This document shows, piece after piece, positions 25,839 to 35,057 of a stretch of DNA of 49,852 nt. Numbering within the stretch: position 1 is the first letter of the stretch; every line of letters begins with the position of its first letter. A program made the position numbers and the translations under genes. Location: positions 1 to 49,852 of the forward strand of contig CAOKQK010000016.1 of assembly GCA_948470905.1 (NCBI GenBank), in the 5' to 3' direction. The stretch comes from an uncultured Lachnospiraceae bacterium (lineage in GTDB: Bacteria; Bacillota; Clostridia; Lachnospirales; Lachnospiraceae). Below the pieces are notes generated by a model. It worked only from the letters and a program-made list of their open reading frames with translations, searched no databases and was not told where the DNA came from.

Positions 25839-28349
25839 TTATTTCAAAGTCACCTTATCCAGATGCCAGATCTCATCCACATACTGCTGGATCGTCCTGT
25901 CAGAGGTGAACTTGCCGGAGCACGCCACATTTAAAATGGCGCTCTTTGCCCATCCCTCTTTATTCCTGTAGGCAGCCTCCACCTTCCTCTGTGCCTCCGC
26001 GTAGGACTTGAAATCCTTCAGGATAAAATAAGTATCCGCCCTGGAAGTGCTCAGGGTATTCAGCAGTGAATTATACAGCGGGCGGAACATCTCCCTGTCA
26101 GCCGCATAGGTCCCGTCGATGAGCTGGTCCACTACCTTCCTGATATCGCTGTCACTGTTGTAGATATCCATGGGATTATAGCCGCCATGATTCTCAAACC
26201 GGATGACCTCGTCGGAGGACAGACCGAAGATAAACGCATTCTCCTGCCCTACTTCTTCCACGATCTCCACATTTGCGCCGTCCATGGTCCCCAGGGTCAG
26301 CGCGCCGTTGAGCATGAACTTCATGTTGCCGGTTCCGGATGCCTCCTTGCTGGCTGTGGAAATCTGCTCGGATACATCCGCCGCCGCAAAAGTAATCTCC
26401 GCATTGGATACATTGTAGTTCTCAATGAACACTACCTTCAGCTTACCCTTGATCGAGGCATCCCTGTTGACCACATCAGCCACGGAGTTAATCAGCTTAA
26501 TGGTCAGCTTCGCATTGCGGTAGCCCGCTGCCGCCTTGGCGCCGAAGATAAAGGTCCTGGGATAAAATTCCATGTCAGGCTTTGCCTTCAGCTCATTGTA
26601 GAGATACATCACATGCAGAATGTTCATAAGCTGTCTCTTATACTCATGGAGACGCTTTACCTGCACGTCAAAGATAGAATTGGGATCCACCTCGATACCG
26701 TTGTGTTCCTTGATATATTTTGCAAGGCGCACCTTGTTCTGGTGCTTGATCTCCATAAACTCCTTCTGCGCCGTCTTGTCACCTGCAAGCTCTTTGATCT
26801 TGCCGATCTGAGGCAGGTCGGTAATCCATCCGTCCCCTCCGATCTTCTTTGTGACCCAGTCAGCCAGCAGCGGGTTGCCATGGAGCAGGAAACGCCTCTG
26901 CGTGATGCCGTTGGTCTTATTGTTAAAGCGCTCCGGGAACATCTCATAGAAGTCCTTGAGCTCCTCCTTCTTCAGGATTTCCGTGTGCAGCCTTGCCACA
27001 CCGTTTACGGAATAGCCGGCAACGATAGCCATGTGAGCCATCTTCACCTGTCCATCGTACAGGATAGCCATTTTGCGGATCTTCTCCTGGACGTCCACGC
27101 CGTACTCATTGGCATACTTCTGCTCTATCTGCAGCAGGAAGCGGCGGTTGATCTCCTCCACGATCTGGTAGATACGGGGAAGCAGCCTCTGGAACAGGTC
27201 GATGGGCCATTTCTCCAGCGCCTCCGCCATAATGGTATGGTTGGTGTAGGCACAGGTCTTCGTGGTGATCTCCCACGCCTCCTCCCAGGAAAGCCCATAC
27301 TCATCCAGCAGGATACGCATCAGCTCCGGCACAGCCACCGTAGGATGGGTGTCATTCAGCTGGAATGTAACCTTCTCATGGAACTTATGTATATCATCAT
27401 GGGTTCTCATGTACTTTTCCACTGCCTCCTGTACGGAGGCGGAAATGAAGAAATACTGCTGCTTTAAGCGCAGCTCCTTGCCTGCATAATGGTTGTCGTT
27501 GGGATAGAGCACCTCCACAATATTCCTGGCCAGATTCTCCTGCTCCACCGCCTTGCGGTAATCGCCCTTGTCAAAGGAATCCAGCTGAAACGCCTCTATG
27601 GGCTCCGCATCCCAGATACGCAGCGTATTCACGATCCGGTTGCCATAGCCGACGATAGGCATGTCGAAGGGCACAGCCTTCACTGCCTGATAGCCTTCCT
27701 GATTGAAATGGCTCCTGCCGTTCTCGTCACAATACATGGAAATGTAGCCGCCGAACTTCACGGTCTTGGCATATTCCGGCCTGCGCAGCTCAAAGGGATT
27801 GCCGTCCTTGAGCCAGTTGTCCGGCACTTCCACCTGATAGCCGTCCCTGATCTCCTGCTTAAACATGCCGTAGCGGTAGCGGATGCCGCAGCCGTAGGCG
27901 GGATATCCCAGAGTCGCCAGGGAATCCATAAAGCATGCCGCAAGACGTCCCAGACCGCCGTTGCCCAGCGCTGCGTCAGGCTCCTGATCCTCCACCACAT
28001 TCAGATCCAGCCCCAGCTCCTCAAGAGCCTCCTTCACAGGCGCATAGCCCTGGAGGTTGATGATATTATTACCCAGGGCACGCCCCATAAGGAATTCCAT
28101 GGACATATAATACACCATCTTGGGGTCTTCCTTCTCATATGCGCGCTGAGTGTCAATCCAGTTGTCCATCACCTGATCCTTGATGGCATAGGACACCGCC
28201 TGGAAGATCTGCTGCGGAGTCGCCTCGTCCATATCCTTGCGGTATAATGTTTTTACGTTATATACCACGCTTCTCTTAAACAGATCCTTGTCAAACTTCG
28301 ATCTCTTTGTAACAGCTGACTCTGTGGTCTTTTGTGCCGTATTCTTCAT
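25839..28349 (-). CDS. glgP: Glycogen/starch phosphorylase
   Basis: Cytoplasmic PLP enzyme that releases glucose-1-phosphate from alpha-1,4-glucan ends, 836 residues, normal for the family. Recognised blocks include YYMSMEFLMGRALGNN, AALGNGGLGRLAACFMDSLATL and, in the C-terminal half, VQVKRLHEYKRQLMN. The PLP-lysine region EASGTGNMKFMLNGALTLGT lies around residue 670. AGGAG is nine bases before the ATG. No other glg genes are near. It lies just downstream of lysS with a 48-bp gap. Confidence 0.96.
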   Translation of the reverse strand: MKNTAQKTTESAVTKRSKFDKDLFKRSVVYNVKTLYRKDMDEATPQQIFQAVSYAIKDQVMDNWIDTQRAYEKEDPKMVYYMSMEFLMGRALGNNIINLQGYAPVKEALEELGLDLNVVEDQEPDAALGNGGLGRLAACFMDSLATLGYPAYGCGIRYRYGMFKQEIRDGYQVEVPDNWLKDGNPFELRRPEYAKTVKFGGYISMYCDENGRSHFNQEGYQAVKAVPFDMPIVGYGNRIVNTLRIWDAEPIEAFQLDSFDKGDYRKAVEQENLARNIVEVLYPNDNHYAGKELRLKQQYFFISASVQEAVEKYMRTHDDIHKFHEKVTFQLNDTHPTVAVPELMRILLDEYGLSWEEAWEITTKTCAYTNHTIMAEALEKWPIDLFQRLLPRIYQIVEEINRRFLLQIEQKYANEYGVDVQEKIRKMAILYDGQVKMAHMAIVAGYSVNGVARLHTEILKKEELKDFYEMFPERFNNKTNGITQRRFLLHGNPLLADWVTKKIGGDGWITDLPQIGKIKELAGDKTAQKEFMEIKHQNKVRLAKYIKEHNGIEVDPNSIFDVQVKRLHEYKRQLMNILHVMYLYNELKAKPDMEFYPRTFIFGAKAAAGYRNAKLTIKLINSVADVVNRDASIKGKLKVVFIENYNVSNAEITFAAADVSEQISTASKEASGTGNMKFMLNGALTLGTMDGANVEIVEEVGQENAFIFGLSSDEVIRFENHGGYNPMDIYNSDSDIRKVVDQLIDGTYAADREMFRPLYNSLLNTLSTSRADTYFILKDFKSYAEAQRKVEAAYRNKEGWAKSAILNVACSGKFTSDRTIQQYVDEIWHLDKVTLK

Positions 28350-28397
28350 ATCATGCTCTCCTTTTCTTCCCTGATGGGTAAACTATTCTTTACACAC

Positions 28398-29912
28398 TTA
28401 ATCAACTGTCCGCATTGTCGGGAACAGCAGAACATCCCTGATTGCAGGCGAGTTGGTCAGAAGCATCACCAGCCTGTCGATGCCGTAGCCGATGCCGCCT
28501 GTGGGCGGCATGCCGATCTCCAGGGCATTCATGAAGTCCTCATCTGTGGTGTTGGCTTCCTCGTCGCCCTTTGCCAGGGCTGCCTCCTGGGCCTTAAAGC
28601 GCTCTCTCTGGTCAATGGGATCGTTGAGCTCGGAATAGGCATTGCACATCTCCCATCCGTTGATAAAGAGCTCAAAACGCTCCACATAATCCGGCTTGTC
28701 CGGCTTCCTCTTGGTAAGCGGGGAAACCTCCACCGGATGGTCCATAATGAAGGTGGGCTGTATTAAATGCTCCTCCACAAACTCCTCAAAAAACAGGTTC
28801 AGGATATCGCCCTTCTCATGGCGCTCCTCAAACTCCACATGATGCTCCCTTGCCAGGGCTTTTGCCGCAGCGGTGTCGGGCACCTGGTCAAAGTCCACGC
28901 CCGCGTACTTTTTAACGGCATCCAGCATGGTCATGCGCTCAAAGGGCCTGCCCAGGTCGATGGTATGCTCGCCATAGGTGATGGTCATGCCGCCGCACAC
29001 CTGGTCCGCAAGATAGCGGAACATGTTTTCCGTCAGTTCCATCATGCCAAAATAGTCTGTATATGCCTGATAGAGCTCCATCAGGGTAAATTCCGGGTTG
29101 TGCCTTGTGTCCACGCCCTCATTGCGGAAGACACGCCCGATCTCATACACCTTTTCCAGCCCGCCCACGATCAGCCTTTTCAGATAAAGCTCCAGTGAAA
29201 TACGCAGCTTCACATCCTCGTCCAGGGCATTGTAATGGGTCCCAAAAGGCCGCGCCGCCGCGCCGCCGGCATTCGCCACCAGCATGGGAGTTTCCACCTC
29301 CATGAAGCCCTGTCCGTCCAGGAACCGTCGGATAGACTGAATGATCCTGGAGCGCTTGATAAAAGTATCCTTAACCTCCGCGTTCATGATCAGATCCGTA
29401 TATCTCTGGCGGTAGCGCAGATCTGTGTTGGTCAGGCCGTGATACTTCTCAGGAAGGATCTGCAGGCTCTTGGACAAAAGGGTGACATTGGAGGCATGTA
29501 CGGAAATCTCGCCGGTCTTTGTGGTAAAGACCTCCCCCTCTACACCCAGGATGTCCCCCACGTCATACTTTTTGAAATCGGCATAGGGCTCCTCTCCGAT
29601 GCTGTCCCTTGCCACATAACACTGGATATTGCCGGGCAGATCCTGGATATTGCAGAAGGACGCCTTGCCCATGATGCGCTTGGACATCATGCGGCCCGCA
29701 ATGCGGACGCTTTTTCCCTCAAGCTCCGCGTAATTATCCTTAATGTCCGTGCTGTGGTGCGTCACTTCATATTTTGTGATCTTAAAAGGATCCTTTCCCG
29801 ACTCCTGCCAAGCGGCAAGCTTCTCCCGCCTGATCTGCAGCAGCTGGTTCAGATCCTGTTCCTTTGCATTTGTGTTTTGTGCGTTTACGTTTTGTGCTTC
29901 CGCCACTCTCAT
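28398..29912 (-). CDS. lysS: Lysine--tRNA ligase, class II
   Basis: Class II aminoacyl-tRNA synthetase charging tRNA-Lys, 504 residues. The N-terminal OB-fold anticodon domain (about 60-170) contains VRIAGRMMSKR. Motif 1 is FMEVETPMLV, motif 2 is RVFRNEGVDTRHNPEFTLME, and motif 3 is GIGYGIDRLVMLLTNS, ending IRDVLLFP. The first ~20 residues are an asparagine/alanine-rich extension (QNVNAQNTNA) that contains a short duplication. It lies 75 bp downstream of greA, an arrangement common in Firmicutes that suggests a greA-lysS operon. Confidence 0.97.
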   Translation of the reverse strand: MRVAEAQNVNAQNTNAKEQDLNQLLQIRREKLAAWQESGKDPFKITKYEVTHHSTDIKDNYAELEGKSVRIAGRMMSKRIMGKASFCNIQDLPGNIQCYVARDSIGEEPYADFKKYDVGDILGVEGEVFTTKTGEISVHASNVTLLSKSLQILPEKYHGLTNTDLRYRQRYTDLIMNAEVKDTFIKRSRIIQSIRRFLDGQGFMEVETPMLVANAGGAAARPFGTHYNALDEDVKLRISLELYLKRLIVGGLEKVYEIGRVFRNEGVDTRHNPEFTLMELYQAYTDYFGMMELTENMFRYLADQVCGGMTITYGEHTIDLGRPFERMTMLDAVKKYAGVDFDQVPDTAAAKALAREHHVEFEERHEKGDILNLFFEEFVEEHLIQPTFIMDHPVEVSPLTKRKPDKPDYVERFELFINGWEMCNAYSELNDPIDQRERFKAQEAALAKGDEEANTTDEDFMNALEIGMPPTGGIGYGIDRLVMLLTNSPAIRDVLLFPTMRTVD

Positions 29913-29987
29913 CTACCTCTTTCCCAACTTTCCCAAAAGAATTCCCTCAGTCAACATTCCTGCCTCTTTCGGGAAATCCCTCCGCAG

Positions 29988-30470
29988 TCAGTTGCTTCTC
30001 TGAATTTCCAATACCCTGTATGCAAATACTCCCGCTGATGTCTCCACCTCCACGGTATCTCCCGCCTTGCAGCCGATCAGCGCCTTCCCCACCGGGCTTT
30101 CGTTGGAAATCTTGCCATTAAGGCTGTCCGCCTCCGTGGAGCCCACAATCTTATACTCAATCTCCTCGCTGTATTCAATGTCCAGCAGCTTGACACGGCA
30201 GCCGATGTTGATCTTATCCAGATCCACTTCATCCTCCACCACGACCTCCGCGTTTTTGAGGATCTTCTCCAATTCTTCGATCCTTGCCTCAATATCGCGC
30301 TGCTCGTCCTTTGCCGCATCATACTCGGCATTCTCGGACAGGTCGCCCTGCTCCCTTGCCTCTTTGATCTTCTGGGCGACCTCCTGGCGTTTTACCACCT
30401 TCAGCTCATGCAGCTCGTTCTCATACTTTCTCAGGCCCTCGTAAGTCAGAATATTTTTTTTCTCCTGCAT
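29988..30470 (-). CDS. greA: Transcription elongation factor GreA
   Basis: Binds the RNA polymerase secondary channel and stimulates cleavage of backtracked transcripts. At 160 residues it is standard length. The N-terminal coiled coil starts [17 protein letters not shown] and contains the acidic tip [15 protein letters not shown]. The C-terminal FKBP-like domain includes [19 protein letters not shown]. The consensus promoter at 30598-30626 lies 128 bp upstream, so greA should be the first gene of this transcript, followed by lysS. Confidence 0.97.
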   Translation of the reverse strand: MQEKKNILTYEGLRKYENELHELKVVKRQEVAQKIKEAREQGDLSENAEYDAAKDEQRDIEARIEELEKILKNAEVVVEDEVDLDKINIGCRVKLLDIEYSEEIEYKIVGSTEADSLNGKISNESPVGKALIGCKAGDTVEVETSAGVFAYRVLEIQRSN

Positions 30471-30597
30471 TTCCTTTCATCCTTCCATTTCTTTGTTTGA
30501 TCCAATGTCTGTTCTTACTTTTTCTATATCTGTTTTTCTGAAAGAAGAATATTTATCAGCTGTATTCCGCCGTAAAACACTCATTTCCGGCAAGGGT

Positions 30598-30626
30598 ATT
30601 ATACCCATTTTTGCCGACAGTGTCAA
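30598..30626 (-). promoter_or_regulatory. Consensus sigma-A promoter for greA-lysS
   Basis: On the minus strand, TTGACA (30621-30626), a 17-bp spacer and TATAAT (30598-30603), a perfect match to the vegetative consensus. The -10 lies inside the 13-bp palindrome GGGTATTATACCC (30594-30606). Confidence 0.85.
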
Positions 30627-30663
30627 GGAAATACCAATCTTTTATGCCCATGCCCGTAACAGA

Positions 30664-31593
30664 TCAGACACCCCTTTTCCACCTCTCCTTCAGCGAAAAA
30701 TAACGGATCCCCGTGCTGCGTCCCCCGATCCTCCGGCACTTTTCCTCGGAAGACCGCATATCCAGCCAGACGCTTCCCTCCGCGATCCCGGATACGGGGA
30801 TGCCTGTTTCGTCTGTAAAATCAAGTATGTTCGCAGGCTCCGGGCATATGGGGCGCAGCTTCCTGTACGCCGCCCTCCCGGGCACTGTCCACAGGGCAAT
30901 GGCAATCCCGTATTCCTCGCAGAACATCTCCACAAAGTCCCTGCGCGCAGGGGTATATTCCTGCTCCTTCAGGATCCATTTCACGGACTTCATCCTGTGG
31001 GCGCAGCTCTCGATCAGGTCTTCAATGCCTTCACAGGCGCCAAGTATGGCAAAATGCGGATGCACTGCCTGGGGCAGCAGCTGCCTGACCCAGAATTCCT
31101 GCCCATATCCGTCAAATTCCTTTATGGGAAAATGTTCCAGCCACGCTCCCCATGCCGTACACTTTTTCAAGTCCCCCTGGCACACATAGCTGCAGTCCCC
31201 TTCCCTGTCCGCTCTTTTCAGGATCCTCTCCGCCGCCAGCAGCATCTGCCTTTCCGTAACTTTAAGCTGTTCCTCCCTGGCAGCCAGCGCCTGTTCCAGC
31301 CTCAGCTGCGCTTCTACCCGGCGCTTCATCTGCTGCCTGTCCTGCCGGATGCGCTGCAGCACTCCCGCGATCCCTCTCCTGCAGGGTTCATCCGGTTCTT
31401 CCGCCTCCAGGAGCAGCTGCGTTTCCTCCGGCACAGTCTGTCCCAGATCCTGCCCGAACCACCGCTCGCCTTTCAGGTCAAAGCCCACACGGATCAGGGT
31501 ATATTTCCCATCCTCTGTCACAGCTTCTGTCCTGGTCTCTATCTCCGGCTCACGGATCTCTCTTTTTGGATAAAAATAAATTATGGTATTCAT
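30664..31593 (-). CDS. Hypothetical protein with coiled coil
   Basis: About 309 residues and not recognised. It starts MNTIIYFYPKREI. It has a middle helical segment rich in Glu, Gln, Arg and Leu (about 75-130, including RIRQDRQQMKRRVEAQ) that is a likely coiled coil. The C-terminal half has many aromatics (WGAWLEHFPIKEF, GIAIALWTVPGR) and several cysteines. No signal peptide or TM segment is seen. The ATG at 31593 lacks a good ribosome binding site. An in-frame TTG at 31620 would overlap the dus stop, and translational coupling to dus would explain the missing site. It probably belongs to the coaX-dus transcript. Confidence 0.7.
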   Translation of the reverse strand: MNTIIYFYPKREIREPEIETRTEAVTEDGKYTLIRVGFDLKGERWFGQDLGQTVPEETQLLLEAEEPDEPCRRGIAGVLQRIRQDRQQMKRRVEAQLRLEQALAAREEQLKVTERQMLLAAERILKRADREGDCSYVCQGDLKKCTAWGAWLEHFPIKEFDGYGQEFWVRQLLPQAVHPHFAILGACEGIEDLIESCAHRMKSVKWILKEQEYTPARRDFVEMFCEEYGIAIALWTVPGRAAYRKLRPICPEPANILDFTDETGIPVSGIAEGSVWLDMRSSEEKCRRIGGRSTGIRYFSLKERWKRGV

Positions 31594-31612
31594 GCAGACA
31601 ATATATGCATGT

Positions 31613-32578
31613 TCAGGCAAAAATAGTCTCTATTCCTGCCGTCAGCTCCTCCATGCTTTCCATGGAATTGATCATCTGCCGGAAACGGGCAGAATGAGGC
31701 ATTCCCGCAGTGTACCACGCCAGGTGCTTACGCATCTCCCTCACCGCTGTATACTCGCCCTTGTACTGCAGCTGCAGCCCTGCGTGTTCCAGCACCATTC
31801 TCTTTTTCTCCTGTTTGTCCGGCTTCGCCGCAGAAGTGCCGTCCTCCAGATAACGCGCCACCTCCCGGAATATCCAGGGGTTCCCCTGGGCTGCACGCCC
31901 GATCATCACCCCGTCGCAGCCCGTTTCGTCCAGAAGCCGCCTCGCCGCCTGGGGGCTGTCCACGTCGCCGTTTCCGATGACAGGGATCTTCACCGCCTCC
32001 TTCACCTGCCGGATGATCTCCCAGTCCGCCCTGCCGCTGTAATACTGCTCCCTGGTCCTGCCGTGTACCGCGATCGCCGCCACGCCGCAGCTTTCCGCTA
32101 TTTTGGCGATTTCCACCGCATTGACGGAACCCTCGTCAAATCCCTTGCGGATCTTGACCGTGACCGGTTTGCTGACCGCCCTCACCAGCGCTGTCAATAT
32201 CTCCTCCGCAAGCTTCGGGGCCTTCATCAGGGCGGAGCCCTCGCCGTTATTTACCACCTTGGGCACCGGGCAGCCCATGTTGAAATCAATGACGGCAAAG
32301 GGGCGCTCTTCAATACGCTTTGCCATATCCGCAATGATCTGCGGGTCGGAGCCGAAAAGCTGCAGGGACGCCGGCAGTTCCTCTGGATGTACCTGCAGCA
32401 GTTCCTCCGTATTTTTGTTGTTGTAATAGATTGCCTTGGCGCTGACCATTTCCATACAGACCATTCCTGCCCCCTGCCGCCTGCACAGCAAACGAAAAGG
32501 CAGGTCTGTCACGCCTGCCATGGGAGCCAATATCACATTATTATCCAAGGTAACATTTCCGATTGTCAGTTGTTCCAT
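31613..32578 (-). CDS. dusB: tRNA-dihydrouridine synthase
   Basis: FMN-dependent reductase making dihydrouridine in tRNA D-loops, about 321 residues. The TIM barrel starts LAPMAGVTDLPFRLLC. The catalytic Cys is in FNMGCPVPKVVNNGEGSALM, the FMN-phosphate segment is GDVDSPQAA and GVMIGRAAQGNPWIF is typical of the DusB group. The start at 32578 (MEQLTIGNVTL) has GGGAGG close upstream. The longer frame to 32662 would add a non-homologous 28 residues. Which Dus subtype it is cannot be settled without a tree, and DusB is the usual Firmicute form. Confidence 0.93.
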   Translation of the reverse strand: MEQLTIGNVTLDNNVILAPMAGVTDLPFRLLCRRQGAGMVCMEMVSAKAIYYNNKNTEELLQVHPEELPASLQLFGSDPQIIADMAKRIEERPFAVIDFNMGCPVPKVVNNGEGSALMKAPKLAEEILTALVRAVSKPVTVKIRKGFDEGSVNAVEIAKIAESCGVAAIAVHGRTREQYYSGRADWEIIRQVKEAVKIPVIGNGDVDSPQAARRLLDETGCDGVMIGRAAQGNPWIFREVARYLEDGTSAAKPDKQEKKRMVLEHAGLQLQYKGEYTAVREMRKHLAWYTAGMPHSARFRQMINSMESMEELTAGIETIFA

Positions 32579-32707
32579 AATCCTCCCGCCCCTGAGGCAG
32601 CCAAGCTCAGGCTCTGTCCCTAACAGCTTAGCCTTACACCTTTTGCCTTCCTGCATTTTCATACGTTGTATTGTGGTCAGATACGCCTCATTCCTCCGCC
32701 CTGTGCT

Positions 32708-33490
32708 TTATCTGGCTTTTCTGTCCGCATTCTTGTCGTATATGATCCGCAGCCCGTCCAGTGTCAGGGAGCTGTCATAAATGTCAATATCGGAAGTCTC
32801 GTCCGCGATCAGCCTGCCCAGCCCCCCGGTGGCGACCACCTTGAGGTCTGGGATGCCGCTCTCCTCCTTGACCTTCCTGATAATGTATTCCGTCTGCCCG
32901 ATCTGGCCGTACACAAGCCCTGCCTGCATGCTGGTGATGGTTTCCTGGGCCAGGATGGATTTGGGCTTGCGGATCTCAATATTGGGCAGCTTTGCCGCCT
33001 GGGTCCAGAGCGCCTCCGAGCTGATGCGGATGCCCGGCGCCGTGATGCCCGCGGCAAATTCCCCGGCCTCCGTGACCAGGTCATAAGTGGTGGCTGTTCC
33101 AAAATCCAGAACCAGCACAGGGCCGCCGTACTTTTCATAGGCGGAGACTGCGTCCACGATCCTGTCCGCACCGATGGCTCTGGGGTCCTCGGTGATGATG
33201 CGGATGCCTGTCTTCACGCCCGGTCCCACATTCATGGGCCTGGTGTCCGTATAGCGCACCAGGGCAGAGATCAGGGAATGCATCACGTCCGGCACCACGC
33301 TTGCCACAATGGAGCCCTCCAGCTCCATTGCCTCGATCCCCTTATTTTTCAAAAGCTGTGTGATAATGACGCCGTATTCGTCAGAGGTCCGGGGAGTCTT
33401 GGTGGTCAGGCGGAAAGTCGCCTTCAGCTCCTGTCCCTGATAGACCCCAAAGGTCATATTTGTGTTGCCCACATCAATCACAAGAATCAT
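32708..33490 (-). CDS. coaX: Type III pantothenate kinase
   Basis: Phosphorylates pantothenate as the first step of CoA synthesis, 260 residues, cytoplasmic. The ASKHA-fold phosphate loop is [50 protein letters not shown] and [14 protein letters not shown] are characteristic of CoaX. The ATG at 33490 is preferred to the GTG two codons earlier. It is packed with birA and the DUF6145-like gene upstream and dus downstream, a recurrent cofactor/tRNA cluster. Type III kinases are not feedback-inhibited by CoA. Confidence 0.95.
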   Translation of the reverse strand: MILVIDVGNTNMTFGVYQGQELKATFRLTTKTPRTSDEYGVIITQLLKNKGIEAMELEGSIVASVVPDVMHSLISALVRYTDTRPMNVGPGVKTGIRIITEDPRAIGADRIVDAVSAYEKYGGPVLVLDFGTATTYDLVTEAGEFAAGITAPGIRISSEALWTQAAKLPNIEIRKPKSILAQETITSMQAGLVYGQIGQTEYIIRKVKEESGIPDLKVVATGGLGRLIADETSDIDIYDSSLTLDGLRIIYDKNADRKAR

Positions 33491-33498
33491 ACCCACAC

Positions 33499-33882
33499 CT
33501 ATCCTGTCCTGTTAATCTCATTGCCGTCTAAACCCCGCTGCCCTGCAATATCTTCTTTCAGGATAAAGACCCTGTAATAAAGGCTCAGGGCTTCAAAGAG
33601 CTCCTGCCTGTTCCTGCGGATCTCCGACACCAGCAGCCCGCTGCTGATCTCGTCATAATAAATATCATCGGTATCCGCATCCGTCTCCATCACCACGTTT
33701 CCTTCCTCGTCAAAGCCGATGGTGAAGACGCCGCCCACCTCCTCCGTAAAGAGGACGCAGATTATATGCAACTCATTTTTGATGGATTCCGGGATCCTGT
33801 CAAACTGTCCGTTAAAATAGTATTTCATCTCATACGCGTTCGCGCCGCAGAGCACCGTTTTTTTCCTCTCAGACATATCCAT
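33499..33882 (-). CDS. DUF6145-like conserved protein
   Basis: About 127 residues, acidic, soluble. Features are [18 protein letters not shown] near the start, [29 protein letters not shown] in the middle, and [18 protein letters not shown] at the end. It resembles the small Clostridia proteins grouped, to my recollection, as DUF6145, with no known function. The start at 33882 overlaps the birA stop by 14 bp, with AGGGGG as a close ribosome binding site. This indicates coupling to birA, and coaX follows within 10 bp. Confidence 0.75.
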   Translation of the reverse strand: MDMSERKKTVLCGANAYEMKYYFNGQFDRIPESIKNELHIICVLFTEEVGGVFTIGFDEEGNVVMETDADTDDIYYDEISSGLLVSEIRRNRQELFEALSLYYRVFILKEDIAGQRGLDGNEINRTG

Positions 33883-34849
33883 AAATCCCCCTGACCGAAA
33901 CCTCTCCGGCATATACTTCCGTCACGCTGCCGTCCGCAAGCTCCACCAGCAGCTCACCATGGGCGTTGACCCCTCTGGAAATCCCCCGGTATTCCCCCTT
34001 TGGGTCAAGGACGCAGACCTCTTTATCCCGGCTCACCAGAAGTGCGTTATATTGCTCCAAAAGCCCTGCCAGGCTGTGCTCCTGTTCAAAACGGCCATAA
34101 TATTCTTCAAAGGCCTTCATCACATGGGCAATCAGCTGCGCCCTGGAGATCTTTTTCCCACAAAGCTGCTCCAGGCTCACCGCAGTCCGGGCAATCTCCG
34201 GCGCAAACTCCTGCCGTCTTACGTTAATGCCCGCCCCCACAACCACATGGTGGACATAATCCCTCTCCATGCTCATCTCCGTGAGCATGCCGCAGAGCTT
34301 TTTCCCCTCCGCCACAATATCGTTGGGCCACTTGATCCCCGCCCGGACGCCGCAGGCGGCGCGTATGCCCTCAGCCACAGCAAGCGCCATGACAAGCGTC
34401 ACCATGGAGACGCAGTCGGGGTCGTACTCCGGCTTCAGTATCAGGGTGAAATAGGCATTGGTCCCCGGGGGGCTGCTCCATGCCTTTCCCCTGCGCCCGC
34501 GTCCTGCAGTCTGCATATCCGCCACGATCAGCGTTCCCTGGCCGCAGCCTGCCTCCGCACTGCGCTTCGCCTGCTGGTTGGTGGAATCCACCGACTCATA
34601 ATAAAAGACCGGATGCCCTGCCCAGCGGGTTTCCATGCGGCTCTCCAGCTCATGCCGGCCGAACACGTCTCCATCTCCTTTTAACTGATAGCCCCTGTTC
34701 TGAACCGCCTCTATCTCATAGCCTTCCTTTTTCAGCTGCCCGATTGCCTTCCAGACCGCAGTGCGGGATACCCCGAAATGTTCACACAGCTCCTGGCCGG
34801 AGACATAGTCCCCTCTTTCCCTCAAAAAAGATAAGATTTCTGATTTCAT
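33869..34849 (-). CDS. birA: Biotin--[acetyl-CoA-carboxylase] ligase/repressor
   Basis: Bifunctional BirA of about 326 residues. It attaches biotin to carrier proteins and, through an N-terminal winged helix (SGQELCEHFGVSRTAVWKAIGQLKKEG, about 15-40), represses biotin genes. The catalytic domain contains QTAGRGRRGKAWSSPPG, KWPNDIVAEGKKLCGMLTEM and VVGAGINV. The C-terminal SH3-like domain ends VTEVYAGEVSVRG. The start at 34849 has AGGGA at suitable spacing. It overlaps the next gene and so starts a birA-DUF6145-coaX-dus run. Confidence 0.94.
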   Translation of the reverse strand: MKSEILSFLRERGDYVSGQELCEHFGVSRTAVWKAIGQLKKEGYEIEAVQNRGYQLKGDGDVFGRHELESRMETRWAGHPVFYYESVDSTNQQAKRSAEAGCGQGTLIVADMQTAGRGRRGKAWSSPPGTNAYFTLILKPEYDPDCVSMVTLVMALAVAEGIRAACGVRAGIKWPNDIVAEGKKLCGMLTEMSMERDYVHHVVVGAGINVRRQEFAPEIARTAVSLEQLCGKKISRAQLIAHVMKAFEEYYGRFEQEHSLAGLLEQYNALLVSRDKEVCVLDPKGEYRGISRGVNAHGELLVELADGSVTEVYAGEVSVRGIYGYV

Positions 34850-34993
34850 GGTAATCCCTTTATAACCGTTCCAAAGCGCGGACCATGGATCCACCCATAA
34901 GCGCTGTGGTATGTTGCCCCCGCTGTAAGCAACGGGGCATCAAGCTTGCAACGCTGCAGAGCGCAATGCGTCCAGGGGACGCTATGGAATGCG

Positions 34994-35051
34994 ACCCTCG
35001 CGGCATTCGCCAGGACCTTACAGGCTCACAGCTCATTGCACGCGGGAGTCA
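34994..35051. repeat. Short interspersed motif (CTCGCGGCATTCG family), copy 2
   Basis: CCTCGCGGCATTCGCCAGGA and CTCATTGCACGCGGGAGT echo the ends of the segment at 8371-8441. A strong hairpin lies nearby at 34910-34940 (ATGTTGCCCC/GGGGCAT). It occupies the gap between argF and birA. Confidence 0.4.
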
Positions 35052-35057
35052 TGATAT

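Noticed and set aside
26187-27467. 426-residue plus-strand ORF opposite glgP
   Set aside because: Antisense shadow of a highly conserved gene; no recognisable domain.
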